Shown here one piece after another: positions 1 through 11,156 of a stretch of DNA of 64,000 bases; within the stretch, counting starts at the first letter, position 1; the number at the start of each line of letters is the position of its first letter. Location: the NCBI GenBank assembly GCA_030761205.1, contig JAULJL010000017.1, positions 2,056,001 through 2,120,000 on the forward strand, written 5' to 3'. A program made the translations under genes and the position numbers. Under the pieces are notes generated by a model. That model worked only from the letters and a program-made list of their open reading frames with translations. It searched no databases and was not told where the DNA came from. The DNA is from Fremontodendron californicum (lineage: Eukaryota > Streptophyta > Magnoliopsida > Malvales > Malvaceae).

Positions 1-396
1 TTGTTCATTACTGAAACAAGCATTAATAGTAGTGTTGTACCCTTCTCGTAGTTGAATTAATTATTAAGGTAACTAACAATAGATAGGGACAAAATCTATA
101 CCATGAAAAAGTAAAATGCACTCCTTAAAATTTGTAAATATGTCAAAGAGGAATACCATGAGCTCAGTAGTGAAAAAGAGAGAGAAAAGATAGAATTTAT
201 TCATATTACTAAAACAGGAAATACAAGGATTATAAATAGAGGAAATTTAAAAACTTAACAGACCTACAAATCTGCATAAATCTCCTTAATTCTAGGACTT
301 ATCTTAACTACATGATCAGATTCTGCTAACAACCAGATTTATTAGATATCTTACAAATCCCTAAGAATCTTGCCTAAGAATCCTGATTTTCTACAG

Positions 397-1427
397 CTAT
401 GTTACATGGACTCGGCACTTTAGGGTGCCATACCCGTGTCGACGCGACACGACACGGGTACCGACACGATATATGTGTCGGACTCGTTGTTGTGTATTTC
501 GACGCGGCAGCCAACGATGTCGGCAGTGATGGCTCACGGTGGCAAGAGATGTTTTTGGAGTTCAAAAGCAGTGAGAAGAAGAGCAAGTGAGGAAGAACAT
601 ACTAAAAAATAAGGTTGATTGGAGCAGCAGAATGGGTGTTTTTGGGGGTTGTTGTCACGGATTTTGATTCTAGATCTAGGCTTTTTGGAGTTTTTTTTCT
701 TTCAAAATTCTAGTTAGATAACAAGAATCTGGGGGTGAAATTTGGTGAAATTCTGACGCTGGTCAAAGGCGGCGGACGATGGTGATCGTCGGCAAGTGTG
801 GCGGATCATCGTCGAAATCTAGGTTTGATGTTGGGTTCTGGATTTTTTGGGTTCTGTAGTTGAATTTGTAGAGAGAGAGAGTTTAAAGATAAGAGAGAGG
901 GAGGGGGAGAGGGGGAGAAAGAAAAGAAAGAGACGGGACGGGAGAAGAAGAAGAAGAAAGAAGAAAGAAGAAATAAGAAATAAAAAAAAGGAAAAAAATC
1001 TTAGTCTGTATAAAGTGGGCTCTTGCATTGGACCCAAAGAAGATAAAAATGGTTTTAAGCTTTTTATATATTGGACTCTTATAAAATTCAATATTTTTAT
1101 AAAATCCAATATCAAAATTTATAAGATTTAATATTATTAAAATAAAATATTTAAAATTAATATTAATTATAAAAAAATTGAATTTAAGTAATTAAAAAAA
1201 TTAGTGATTTTTGAAAAGGATATTAAAAAAAAATTATTTACAAAAAATATTGTATTAATATATTTTTACAACATTTTTAAATAATGTATTCCTGTACCCG
1301 TATCTTATTTTTGGACACTTCTTAGACGAATCCGCGTGTCCAAAATTTTGAGCAAATGACGAGTCTGACTTTTAGATACATACCCGTGTCAGATACCCGA
1401 ACCCGAACCCGAATCCATGTAACATAG
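397..1427. mobile_element. Non-autonomous TIR DNA transposon in DEGP2 intron
   Basis: The ends form an inverted repeat: the left begins CTATGTTACATGGACTCGG and the right ends GAATCCATGTAACATAG. Both ends carry GC-rich degenerate repeats of the type ACCCGTGTC and GACACG. The 1.03-kb element lies in the intron before the first visible DEGP2 exon. Its interior (about 600-960) differs from the surrounding DNA, with a GC-rich stretch at 755-815 and a purine-rich GA tract at 870-970. No transposase is visible; the open frames at 399-590 and 847-1131 look like chance frames. No target duplication could be fixed. Short elements with CTATGTT...AACATAG ends are common in dicots; the superfamily is uncertain. 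Confidence 0.6.
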
Positions 1428-1628
1428 GCATTATGTGACAAGGGGAGATAGTACCTTTTAACTTGATTCCTTTCAAATTTTGACACATTGTTGGGCCAAT
1501 TTTATTTGATCAACTACTATTCTTTTCATCATGTGTTTTTGCTTGTGCTATGTCCAATCCCTCTTAATCTTTCCCTCCCCCTAACCACCACATAGTAATA
1601 TTATGTTTTAACGGGAGACTTCCTTTAG

Positions 1629-4600
1629 GTTTACAGATCCAAGGAGGCTGAAAATATTGGCTATGTGATACCAACTACGGTTGTAACAAATTTTCTGAAT
1701 GACTATGAGAGGAACGGGAAATATACAGGTTAGAATCTCTTCCTAACTTACACAGACTTTTGGTACTTTTTGTATTTGTGAAAAATGTATTATGCTTTCA
1801 TTTAAATCTGTGTGCATATTTTTGGATTTTAAGAAGTAGTGTATTATAGGTACCCTCTTCTCTTTCACGGTATTGCACAAGGGAAGTCATTTATGTTATT
1901 GCTAATTTATGTTAGGAATTCATTCTTGTGAATTTTAGAGATGGAGCTTCAACATATCTATTCATCTTTCAAAGATGTTGATGCATAAGATTCTTAGTTT
2001 AGGTCCAGTGGTCCATGTAATTTCCTTCCAAAGCACTACTTGAAGGTTGAAGCTACAATTAGATTTTTGCCGCAGTTTTTATGCGCTCATATAAATGTTT
2101 GTCTATTTTTATAATTGCACATAACTGCATGATGAACCAAATATACTCCAACAGAGTGCAGTGACTTTTGCTATCTGTATACTACTATACTTTATGCTCC
2201 ATGAATGGATGTCCAGCCATCTCTTACAGCCTGCCAGTTGCTCGTTATGCTAATATTCTTTTTTAATCTTTGACTATCATTCTGTTATTGATTTGTGATT
2301 CACACCTAGTAGTCAAGCATGAATATCAAAGTGATGTTGCATTTTCTCCAAAAGTAAAAACAAAAACAAATAAATGCCATTCATTGAATTCCAGGTTTCC
2401 CTTGCCTTGGTGTATTGCTGCAGAAGTTGGAGAATCCAGCACTACGTGCTTGCTTACAACTACAGTCTAATGAGGTACTTTTACTACAACTTACTCAGCA
2501 TAGAAAGCACAATGCAAGCACTTGTACTTGCATGCACACACATATACTTGTTTGCATTTTCCCTGGGGATAGTGTGGAATTTGTGTGCACTTGTGTTTGT
2601 GGATGGTGGGATTCAAGATGGATTTGCATCGTAGGAGTTGGATTTTAGAATTGTGTTGTAGACCTGAGGAAGAGAGTTTAAGCTGAAGCTTTGGAGGACA
2701 TGGTGGAAACTAACTTATGTGAAAGCTGTGTATGAGGATACCGGGCATGAGAAAAATAAAGCTTTGAAAAATTGAAACACGTACAAGAATGAATCAGTAC
2801 TGGGAGATTGTAAAGATATTTAAATTAAGTCCAGAATGTGTTTATTATAATTGTCTAATGACTATGCTTTTTTTGCTGACCTCCTATAATTTGTTCAACT
2901 TCTGGACTGGGTTTGAAAACATCATTTATGTGCTATCTATCAGGCAAGAATTTGTAAAAGTTTTGGTTAAAAAGGTTGCTAAGTGTCAGTTATGAGTATC
3001 AAGTGAAGATGGAAATATAAATGTTTTCATTCGGAAAAGGGTGAACTTAGAGCTGGAAGCATTTATGAGTGGCTGTTATGAGTATGGTTGTTTATGTAAA
3101 CTACAGAAAGCATTTTATTTCTCCTGAGTTTCATTATCAGGCTCCATTTGATTAGCAAGTTACATGTTTCCCAATGGTGCATCTGATACAATTTGCAGTA
3201 CTTATTTCTAATCTTATTTAAACTTGATAGTGTCATGTCTGTTGAGTAGTTTATTTCCATAGATGTTTACATTATAAAAATTTGACTTCCACAGGGTGTT
3301 CTTGTTCGAAGAGTTGAACCTACTTCGGATGCAAATAATGTTTTAAAGCAGGTATGCTGCCAATGTTCACAAGCATCAAAGCATGTTTTAGTTCTATTTT
3401 ATCATCCATCTCATTTTTCTGTGTTCACACCATAAATGGTTAGTGATTTTATTTCTAGCTGTTGTCATGAGAGTTCGATTTCCTCATTGATGATAATAGA
3501 AGCCTAATGATAACGATTTCTTTCGCTTTCTTTAGACATTGTGTATATTTGTATGATACGAAGAGAAATTTTTATTTTACATTTACCTTTCCAGGGGGAC
3601 GTGATTGTAAGTTTTGATGATGTTCATGTGGGTTCTGAAGGAACAGTTCCATTCAGATCAAATGAGCGCATTGCATTCCGTTACCTCATTAGTCAAAAGT
3701 AATGGGCCCTTGTTCTCTGCCAAAAATCGCATAAATGCTGCTGCATGACATGTTTTTTACTCAATTTAGCAGTTTATGCAATATATTGCAGAATGAACAT
3801 TCTTATATTTTGTGTTTTCAGTCATTTCAATCTCCATGATTTATATCATCTTTTCCTGTCTTTTCTTTAGGCATTCATTCTATATTCCTGTGATATAAGT
3901 TAGCCTTGTATCCAATGTAAGCTCTCTGACAGATTTGCAGGTGATGTAGCAGAGCTTGGTATTATTAGAGCAGGCAAATTCATGAAAGTTCAAGTAGTTT
4001 TAAACCCGAGAGTGCATTTGGTATGCAATTAAAGTCTTGGCTCTGAACTAAAACAATACAGCTCCACTAATATTGGTTACATTTGCTTTCATTTCAGATG
4101 CTAATGATTTAGATCCTTTTATGTGTGGCATTCTAGGTTCCCTATCATATTGATGGAGGTCAACCTTCATATGTAATCATTGCTGGTTTGGTGTTTACCC
4201 CACTTTCAGAACCATTAATAGTGTAAGTGTGTTATTGAACACACTCCAGCTGTTTATACAATTCTTTTCATGGATGGAGTAATAATGTAAGGATACTAAT
4301 GCTAATCATGAAGTTGATGTCTAATTTTCAGGGAGGAGTGCAACTCTATAGGGGTAAGTAGTAAATTCTAGAAAACTCCTGAAGCATGATATTCTTGTAA
4401 TATAGTGCCATCTTGATATCAAAGTGCTTTTGAGGAAAACATTTAACTGTTCATTCTTCTTCTTAGTTGAAACTGCTAGCTAAGGCACAGTACTCTTTGG
4501 CAAGGTTCAAAGGAGAACAGATTGTGATCCTATCACAGGTGCGCTGCTTATGATATGAGGTTTGACATTGATAGCTAAGGCAAACTTTCACTTAAGAACA

Positions 4601-5447
4601 TGCTTCTGCAGTAACCTTCTAACTAGTTCTTAGTGTCATAATAATGTGCTTATGTTACAAGGACCAAGGGAACACCTCAATGGTTAGAACTTGGAGGTCT
4701 CTGGTTCAGATTTTGGAATAGGGGGTTGGGTTTTATGAGATGAGACAAGGTTCTCTTGTTGTGACTGTAGTCCAAGCTTCTAAGGCCCAATGAGCTTCAA
4801 ATACCCCAAAAGAAAAGTTTTATTCCTTTACTATGACTTCATCAGATCACAGAGCATGGCTTGTCTTGACGGAAATTTTCAAACAGTATTTTGGTGCATG
4901 AGTTCTGACTTTGTTTATCTTGTCTTCAATAGGTCTTGGCGAACGAAGTGAACATTGGATATGAGGACATGAGCAACCAGCAGGTGGGTTTTCTATGCCC
5001 TCCTTACAACTTGCTTCTGACAATTTATTCACAGGTACTAAAATGTAAAAATTTCAGGTTTTGAAATTCAATGGAACTCGAATAAAAAACATTCATCACC
5101 TAGCACACCTTGTTGCTTGTAAGTGCTAACATCCATTATATGTAGTCGTCGTCATCATCTCTCTGTTAGGTAGTTCTCATGGCAGCCTGTATTCTTGATC
5201 AGGTTGTAAGGACAAGTATCTAGTTTTTGAATTTGAAGACAATTACCTAGCTGTTTTGGAGAGGGAAGCAGCTATGGCTGCTTCATCTCGCATTCTCAAA
5301 GATTATGGTATTCCATCTGAAAGATCTGATGATCTTTTAGAACCATATGTTGATTCACTTGGAGACAACCAGGCAATAGAGCAGGAGTTTGGGGATAGTA
5401 CAGTTTCAAATTTGGAGATTGGCTTTGATGGACTCCTTTGGGCGTAA
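1629..5447 (+). CDS. DEGP2: Protease Do-like 2 (DEGP2-type, chloroplast), 3' part of gene only
   Basis: Eleven exons join in consistent phase: 1629-1728, 2395-2474, 3295-3351, 3595-3698, 3933-4020, 4137-4222, 4332-4353, 4467-4538, 4933-4983, 5058-5118, 5203-5447 (966 nt, 321 residues plus TAA). The protein begins inside the end of the protease domain (NIGYVIPTTVV) and continues through the PDZ region (KYTGFPCLGVLLQKLENPAL, GVLVRRVEPTSDANNVLKQG) to a C-terminus ending LEIGFDGLLWA, which I recognise as the DEGP2 tail. DEG proteases are ATP-independent serine endopeptidases; DEGP2 is known from the stromal side of thylakoids and has been linked to photosystem II protein turnover. The His-Asp-Ser triad and the transit peptide must be encoded before base 1, so activity cannot be judged. 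Exon 7 is only 22 nt. All splice sites are GT-AG. The first visible exon follows an intron of more than 1.6 kb that contains a transposon. The two-PDZ architecture is family knowledge. Confidence 0.93.
4655..4830 (+). repeat. Possible tRNA-derived SINE in DEGP2 intron 8
   Basis: Within the 4539-4932 intron, the segment contains CTCAATGGTTAGAACTTGG followed about 15 bases later by TCTGGTTCAGATTTTGG. These resemble a degenerate A box and B box of a tRNA promoter. It ends in an A-rich stretch near 4808-4816. No target duplication was identified. This is a weak call based on promoter-box resemblance only. Confidence 0.3.
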
Positions 5448-6597
5448 TAATTAATTGTTGTGAATTCAGTTTGATCATCTTGGCTAGCAACGCTCAGGGG
5501 ATAAAAGAAAATCCTGGGTCGGAAATTATGATTGAGAGCTTCAATCTGGCACGTCAAAGTATCAGAATACCAGAGTGCCATCTTCCTTCCTTTTCCCCTT
5601 GTCCCGCAGTTGGTCAGGTTTGTAACAGTTTTTCATAATTCTTGATTGATTAAGGAAAGCATGGTTGCACACATGCACAGAATCAGAAGTAGACTGCAGT
5701 AAACCTCGAGACTGAAGAGCATTTATAATATTGTTAGATTATTACTATCACTCAATTCAAAGGGAAATATAAACGATATTATCCCCAATTTTTTCAGCGA
5801 AGTTCTAGGCTGGCTAAGGCCATGTTATAGTTTCATGGCAAGTGTAGATACTTTATTTTGATTACTAATATATTATTTTTTCGAAGATCAATAAGTTTTA
5901 CAGGAAATTGTATTGTTGCATACAATAGTGAAGGTAATGCAGAATAGGTAATGATGTTGTTCGACTGAAAATTATTTCATTGAAAGTTCTTTTAAAGAAA
6001 AGTTTTTTTTATTTAAAAAAAAACTCATTCACAAGATAGTTCCTTCGCTGGAAAGTTTTTTTTTTCTTTTTTCCAGTTCATTCTTAGCTTTGTTTCTTGT
6101 CCCGTTTAGCTTTATTTCGTCATCTTTATTTTCCACATCTTGTCTACATCACTTGTCACTGTATTTAATATTCCAGAGTTTGTTTCAGTCTTTCTGTCAT
6201 TCTTTTTCTGGCACATTTAGTTTCACATGTTTACAATGTTTTTTCTCCCTATAGCAAAATTATTGCGTGGGTCTCGTATCTTTTTCGGATCATAAGAAAA
6301 ATGGAACCATTATATCCGAGTAATTATTCGAGAAGCTGGCTTGAAACAGCGCAGGCTCGGTTTGGCGAAAAAAATTTATATTATGCCTCCTCCATCTTTT
6401 ACATCTTTCAAAACAAGCATTCAAATATAGATGCATATGAATGTACACATGCACAAAGTCACAAAATATATATGTTCTACTTCGAAGATCTTTTGGTTTT
6501 TTTCTCCTCTCTTAAGTATTACTGTATAACACAAAAATTAGAGGTGAATATGATATTTTCTCTTTATCCTTAAACAATTACAAAGATTTTTTTTTTT

Positions 6598-6710
6598 TTT
6601 TTTGTACAAAAGGACCGTAGCTTAGCAGATGTTGAGATTCAAACTTCAGGTTTGTTGGATGTCATTTCTTAAGGATAGTTGATTCAATTGGTTCAATAAT
6701 TACAAAGATT
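6598..6710 (-). repeat. Degenerate SINE-like repeat (family S1)
   Basis: The order is TTTGTACAAAAGGACC, then AGATGTTGAGATTCAAAC, then TTGGATGTCATTTCTTAAGG and GATTCAATTGGTTCAATAA. Read on the minus strand this gives a poly-pyrimidine/TTTGTACA 3' end and a B-box-like GTTTGAATCTC. The same order of blocks recurs at about 8075-8215, 15145-15275, 30150-30240, 32645-32765 and 55385-55515. Confidence 0.45.
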
Positions 6711-6956
6711 TGTTAAGGTTATTAGACTGCAAAGTTACTTGTCCATCTGGTTGGTCTTGTGTGGCTTAAGAAGCACATTTTTGAACTGTTCAGACATGGC
6801 TAGTAATTTCCAGGATTTGGTAGCTATAAAAGTTGGTAGTAATTAAATAAACAATTTCCTTTTACACCCCAATACCATGCCATGCTGTTTTGAGCAAAGG
6901 CTGTTCCAACTTTCAAGGCAGGTGTATATATTTCCTTCTTTGTAGTTCTAGGCATT

Positions 6957-7283
6957 GATTAAAAATCGGGTTAAGAATTGATGATCTGTTCGGTTTGACA
7001 AGTATATTAAAATCGAACATTTATTAAATCGGTAAAAAATTGGTTTTATTTATATATATATATTTTAAAATTTTTATTTGTAAGTAATAAATTTTTAATT
7101 TTATATTAAAGATCATATCATTAAATTAAATGCATATTTTTATTAATTATTAACTATATTTAATATTTATTTAACATTAAATTTAGTGTTTAAATATTAA
7201 AAAAAAAAAATTTATCCAACCGACCAATCCAATCAATTGGACCAGAAACCGAAAATTTGACCGATTCGATTTTTTTTTTTAAG
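6957..7283. repeat. Old AT-rich inverted-repeat element
   Basis: The left end reads AAAAATCGGGTTAAGAATTG. The right end carries GACCGATTCGATTTTTT, whose reverse complement is similar. The middle is almost pure A/T. Flanking words such as CCAACCGACCAATCCAAT and GTTCGGTTTGACAAG are typical of widespread plant repeats rich in CCGGTT-like words. It is strongly decayed and the class is uncertain. Confidence 0.3.
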
Positions 7284-7378
7284 TTGGTTCTAAAGACCTC
7301 AAATGAAGCAAAATTTCAAACGTTACAAATAAATTATGGTATATAAATATAATTCTCCTTGTTCAAAGGAATCAATGA

Positions 7379-9651
7379 TTACAGAAGAGAGTTGATATCA
7401 TTAGCTATGTTCTGTGCATCAGCGCTTGCCCCATACAACCCTCTTCTCGACAATCCAACGCAGTACAATCCATTGTTTCCCTTCCAATGGTGTGGGAAAC
7501 TTGGTTTTGGAATTCCATCATCGTTCAGCAGGTAATCATCTCCCTGTCTCAAAAAAAAAATAAAAATTAAAACTTGTTTTAGTTAATTAAGACAGTGTTC
7601 AATCATTCTTCTAATTAACACATGCAAAATTAAACTTTCAATGACTGTCGTCCTTGATATATAACATGTAATGTGATTCACATTGCTTATTTATTTTTCT
7701 CTCCTTTGAACAGCCAAATTCATGTCATATTGTTGTTACCTTAAGCCAGATGTTTGTGGATCGCTTGAAGCCAGTGCAGAAAACAATTGTGTCAAAGGGA
7801 TGTGTTTTGCCGTTTTCCAACTCCACCCCATTGCCTCTTATACTCGATATAGCTGGCAAAACCTGCATCGGATACATATTCAGATATTTTAACACCTATT
7901 AACATTCAACTGATTTGAACTTCGAACTAGAAAATTAAGAAAGAAAAAAATAAAAGGGGGACGAGTGGGTCTCTCTCTTTTTGTTGGCTTATTATTTAAA
8001 AAAAAAAAAAAAATCTTTTTGAATTCAGGCCCATTATTTCTTGTACAACGGACCCATACCACATGTTTTCTTTTCTTGGTACAAAGTAAATCGTAATTTC
8101 GAGATAAAAGAAGATGTTATAGATGTTAGGATTTGAATTTCAGATTTGTTAGATATCATCTCATAAGTATGATTGCAAAATCAACTAAATTAAATCTCGG
8201 ATTTCCCATATTTTCTTTCTTTTAAAACTAATACAAGTATATTATAAATAGTTACTGGCCAACCAGGAAATTAATAAAGAAAAAGAAATTGGAAAGCAGA
8301 AGAGATTCTTTGGTTTGAAGCAATTTGGTGATTGCAAATGAGATGACAAAGGTAGACATCAAGTCAACTCATTGTTCACCAACAACTTGAGTCTTTACAA
8401 ACCCAAACCATAGATAGATAAAGAGAAAGAGACCTTTAATTCTGCCATCAACTCTTCATTTCAATTTCCTAAAGTTTAAGAAAGTGGGAAGCACCAATAA
8501 ATAACAACAATGAACTGAATACCTTGACAACTAAGTAAATTTACTACTCTTTTCTTTTGCATAAAAGAAATCTTTAAGAAAGGAAATTTGTATATTAAGT
8601 ATTATATTCCTTGAAATAATATTACCTGAATCTCCCGGGACTTGATCTTGTTATAGGTTCCTACATCAAAAACAGGGTACTTGCCATATGCAACTTTCAT
8701 GAAAAATGGACCCTCCTTAGGCCTGGTGATCCCGTACTTAGTCAAGTCCCCGTAAACAAGCTTGCTAAGCATGACCATCAACGAGTCCACCATGTTAACA
8801 GGAATATACTTCAACAGATTCAACCCCAAATACACCATCTCCCTTGAAAGAATGTGAACCTGCAGCAGCAAGCAAATCCCATACACAAACAGAGAAATTA
8901 TCAGACTTCGGAAATTGGGTTCTCTCCAATGAGTTAGAGACTCAAGTTGATTCGAAATTTTAATCAAATTAATGTAGAGAGAAATGATCAGATCAAAGTT
9001 AAATGAGATCAGTATCGATCTTTTTACCGGGCTACGAACGACTATAGATGTTTTGGCACCGTGATTTGCGAGGTCCAGTGCGATCTCCATGCCAGAATTG
9101 CCAGACCCAACAACCAAAACGTTCTTGTCTCTAAAAGCCTTGCCATTTCTGAACTGGGTTGAATGGAGAACATCTCCAGGGAAAGTATTCAATCCTTCAA
9201 TCTCAGGTGTATAAGGGTTGCTTGCTTCTCCACTAGCCACCGCCAAAAACCTCCCTGTGAACTCCTCAACCTCACCAGAAGCCAAGTTCCTGGCCTTAAC
9301 AATCCATTTCTTGCTTGCTTCATCCAACTTGGCCAACTCAACGCATCTGCGGTACAAAGGGCTGATCTTAAAATGAGAAACGTAGTCATCCAAGTAGCTT
9401 ACGAATTGTTCTTTTGAGATAAATCCTGGATAAGAGTCGGGAAATGGGAGATGAGGAAGCTCACAGAATCTCTTATCTAAGTGAAGGTGGAGACGATCAT
9501 AGGCATATTTCTTCCAAAGAGAAGCAAAACAATCTTCTCTTTCAAGGATTATGTAAGGGATTGAGTGGAGGTTAAGGCAAGCCGCCGTGGCCAGACCAGA
9601 GGGGCCGGCTCCGACGATAATGACCGGTTGTTCTTGCATCACTCCAGCCAT
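7379..9651 (-). CDS. YUCCA-type flavin monooxygenase (YUC10/11-like), auxin biosynthesis
   Basis: Four exons on the minus strand join in phase 0: 9651-9028, 8859-8626, 7862-7740, 7543-7379, giving 381 residues. YUCCA enzymes use NADPH, FAD and O2 to convert indole-3-pyruvate to indole-3-acetic acid in the cytosol/ER. Visible motifs are the FAD site GAGPSG (residues 14-19), the NADPH site VVGSGNSGMEIALDLA (exon 1, near residue 180), and FCTGFKRSTNIWL (exon 3), the family's ATGY-like motif. The C-terminus reads YCVGLSRRGLYGASADAQNI, typical of YUCCA. The length matches the short YUC10/11 branch; the branch assignment is from memory of N-terminal style and length. The start MAGVMQEQPVIIVGAGPSG is the first ATG and places the FAD motif correctly. 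A TATA box lies about 107 bp upstream. Intron 1 (8860-9027) is 168 nt and stop-free, so retention would keep the frame open. Confidence 0.95.
8075..8215 (-). repeat. Degenerate SINE-like repeat (family S1) in YUCCA intron 2
   Basis: Blocks TTGGTACAAAGTAAATCG, GATGTTAGGATTTGAATTTC and GTTAGATATCATCTCATAAG occur in the same order as in the other S1 copies. On the minus strand GAAATTCAAATCC is the B-box-like part. It sits in the 763-bp second intron of the YUCCA gene. Confidence 0.5.
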
Positions 9652-9756
9652 AGTTTCTCTCGGTTTGGTCTCTCTTTTGGTAGTGTGCCAAAATTAGATG
9701 CAAAATTGCTGTGCCTGTGCTGTGTGGGCAGGCAATGGAAACAGAGATATGGGGTA

Positions 9757-9764
9757 GTTTTATA
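9757..9764 (-). promoter_or_regulatory. TATA box of the YUCCA gene
   Basis: TATAAAAC on the minus strand lies about 107 bp upstream of the YUCCA ATG at 9651, a normal distance when the leader is 70-80 nt. No auxin response element was noted close to it. Confidence 0.5.
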
Positions 9765-10526
9765 CTATGGTCGGTATAAGACAAAATACTAATATTAGAC
9801 AAATACTTAAATTATAACTTATTGTTAATACTTAATGTATCTTTATTTATTTATTTATGATATATGAAAGATTAGCAATTTCAAGATTAAATAAAAAAGA
9901 ATTTGGAGAGATTATTTATTTATAACAAGATTAGCATATAATTTTTTCTTCTCTTATTTCAACTAATTATATATGGCCACTTGTCATTTGTTGCTTTGAA
10001 TCAAGTTGAGTTGTATTCTCTTCTTTATTAAAGACATATTTATTTTATATTTAAAATATACATTCATTGATAATAAAATTATTAAACTTTATAAATAAAT
10101 TAATAGAATGGTACATATTCTTTAAAATATAATAAAAATAAAAAAAATAGTTAATTAAATCATGTGTTATATATGAATATTTAGATGTAAAAAAAAAAAA
10201 GTCAAAAAATTTACAGTAATTATATTTTATTTTCATATATAGAAAATTCATATGCTATATGTCAAATATGGGCACTGCCTAGCAAGGTGATAATTAATTT
10301 TGGCAACAATAACTAACTACAAAGATATTTAATCCATCACTTTAATATTTTTATCAAATTCATTTAATGTGGATAAATAGACTGAGCTTGGTCTCTCAAC
10401 TGTACCCCTTCCTAAAATCATTCATGCCAACAATTTAAAATAAAATGATCAAAAAAACCAAAAATACTAATAAATTTGCTGGTAATAATTAATGAAATTG
10501 AAATTAGTTTATTGTAAAAGATGCTA

Positions 10527-10835
10527 AGGTTGCGTTTGAAAATTTGGATTTCAAATAATGGATTTGGATTTCAAAAATAATGTAATTGTGTAGTAAAACA
10601 CATGTAAATGTAACATTCATGATTATTTTTCAAATTCATGGATTTGTTGGATGCTTATTTAGTGGTGAATTTGAAATACCTATAGGTATTTGTGAATTTG
10701 AAATTCATGTTTTTATACCTTTCGAATGTACAATCATGTTGAATTTTAACTAATGTATGCATTTCATTATCATAATTTATATAATAAATGAAATCCAAAT
10801 CCAAATTCTCAAATTCAAGTTCCCGAATATAACAT

Positions 10836-10838
<3 letters not shown>
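10527..10838. repeat. MITE-like inverted-repeat element
   Basis: The left end carries GGTTGCGTTTGAAAATTTGG and then ATTTGGATTTCAAATAATGG. The right end carries AAATGAAATCCAAATCCAAA followed by TTCTCAAATTCAAGTTCCCG, whose reverse complement resembles the left end. About 310 bp. The GTTTG-type termini suggest a hAT-like MITE. No target duplication was confirmed. Confidence 0.4.
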
Positions 10839-10866
<28 letters not shown>

Positions 10867-10989
10867 GTTAAAGAAAAAAACAAAGGAAAAGTATCAAAGA
10901 CGTTTTACAATTGCAAAGGTGACATAACTTGACGTGCAATTCATGCTTATATATGCATATGCCAAATTGACAAATCATATAATTATATG

Positions 10990-11156
10990 TTAATTAGTGT
11001 TTATTGACATTGTTTAAGGTGATATATATATATATATATAAAGAAAATTATAATTAATTAATTATTTTGAATTTAATAAAAATAATATATTAAATACAAA
11101 AAATTTAAATTGATAATTAAATAATTTTAACTGATATTTATAGACACTAATTAAGT
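10990..11156. repeat. MITE-like repeat (family B)
   Basis: The left end TTAATTAGTGTTTATT is mirrored at the right by ATAGACACTAATTAAG. Inside are AAGGTGATATATATATA and TTTAATAAAAATAATATATT. The same internal order recurs at about 13748-13898, 23845-23985 and 41590-41750. The element is about 165 bp and lacks coding capacity. Confidence 0.5.

Larger units (their letters stand above)
5448..7378. other. Intergenic: DEGP2 3' UTR side and convergent YUCCA 3' side
   Basis: DEGP2 (+) and YUCCA (-) converge here. The first few hundred bases after the DEGP2 stop are probably 3' UTR. The rest is AT-rich with a degenerate SINE-like copy (6598-6710) and an old inverted-repeat element (about 6957-7283). 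The 90-codon open frame at 6301-6573 shows no recognisable protein features. No other gene is seen. Confidence 0.6.

Noticed and set aside
847..1131. Arg/Lys/Glu-rich 94-codon frame in the TIR element
   Set aside because: It is the translation of a GA-rich low-complexity tract.
9565..9792. Plus-strand frame over the YUCCA start
   Set aside because: It is antisense to the FAD-binding exon and promoter of the YUCCA gene.
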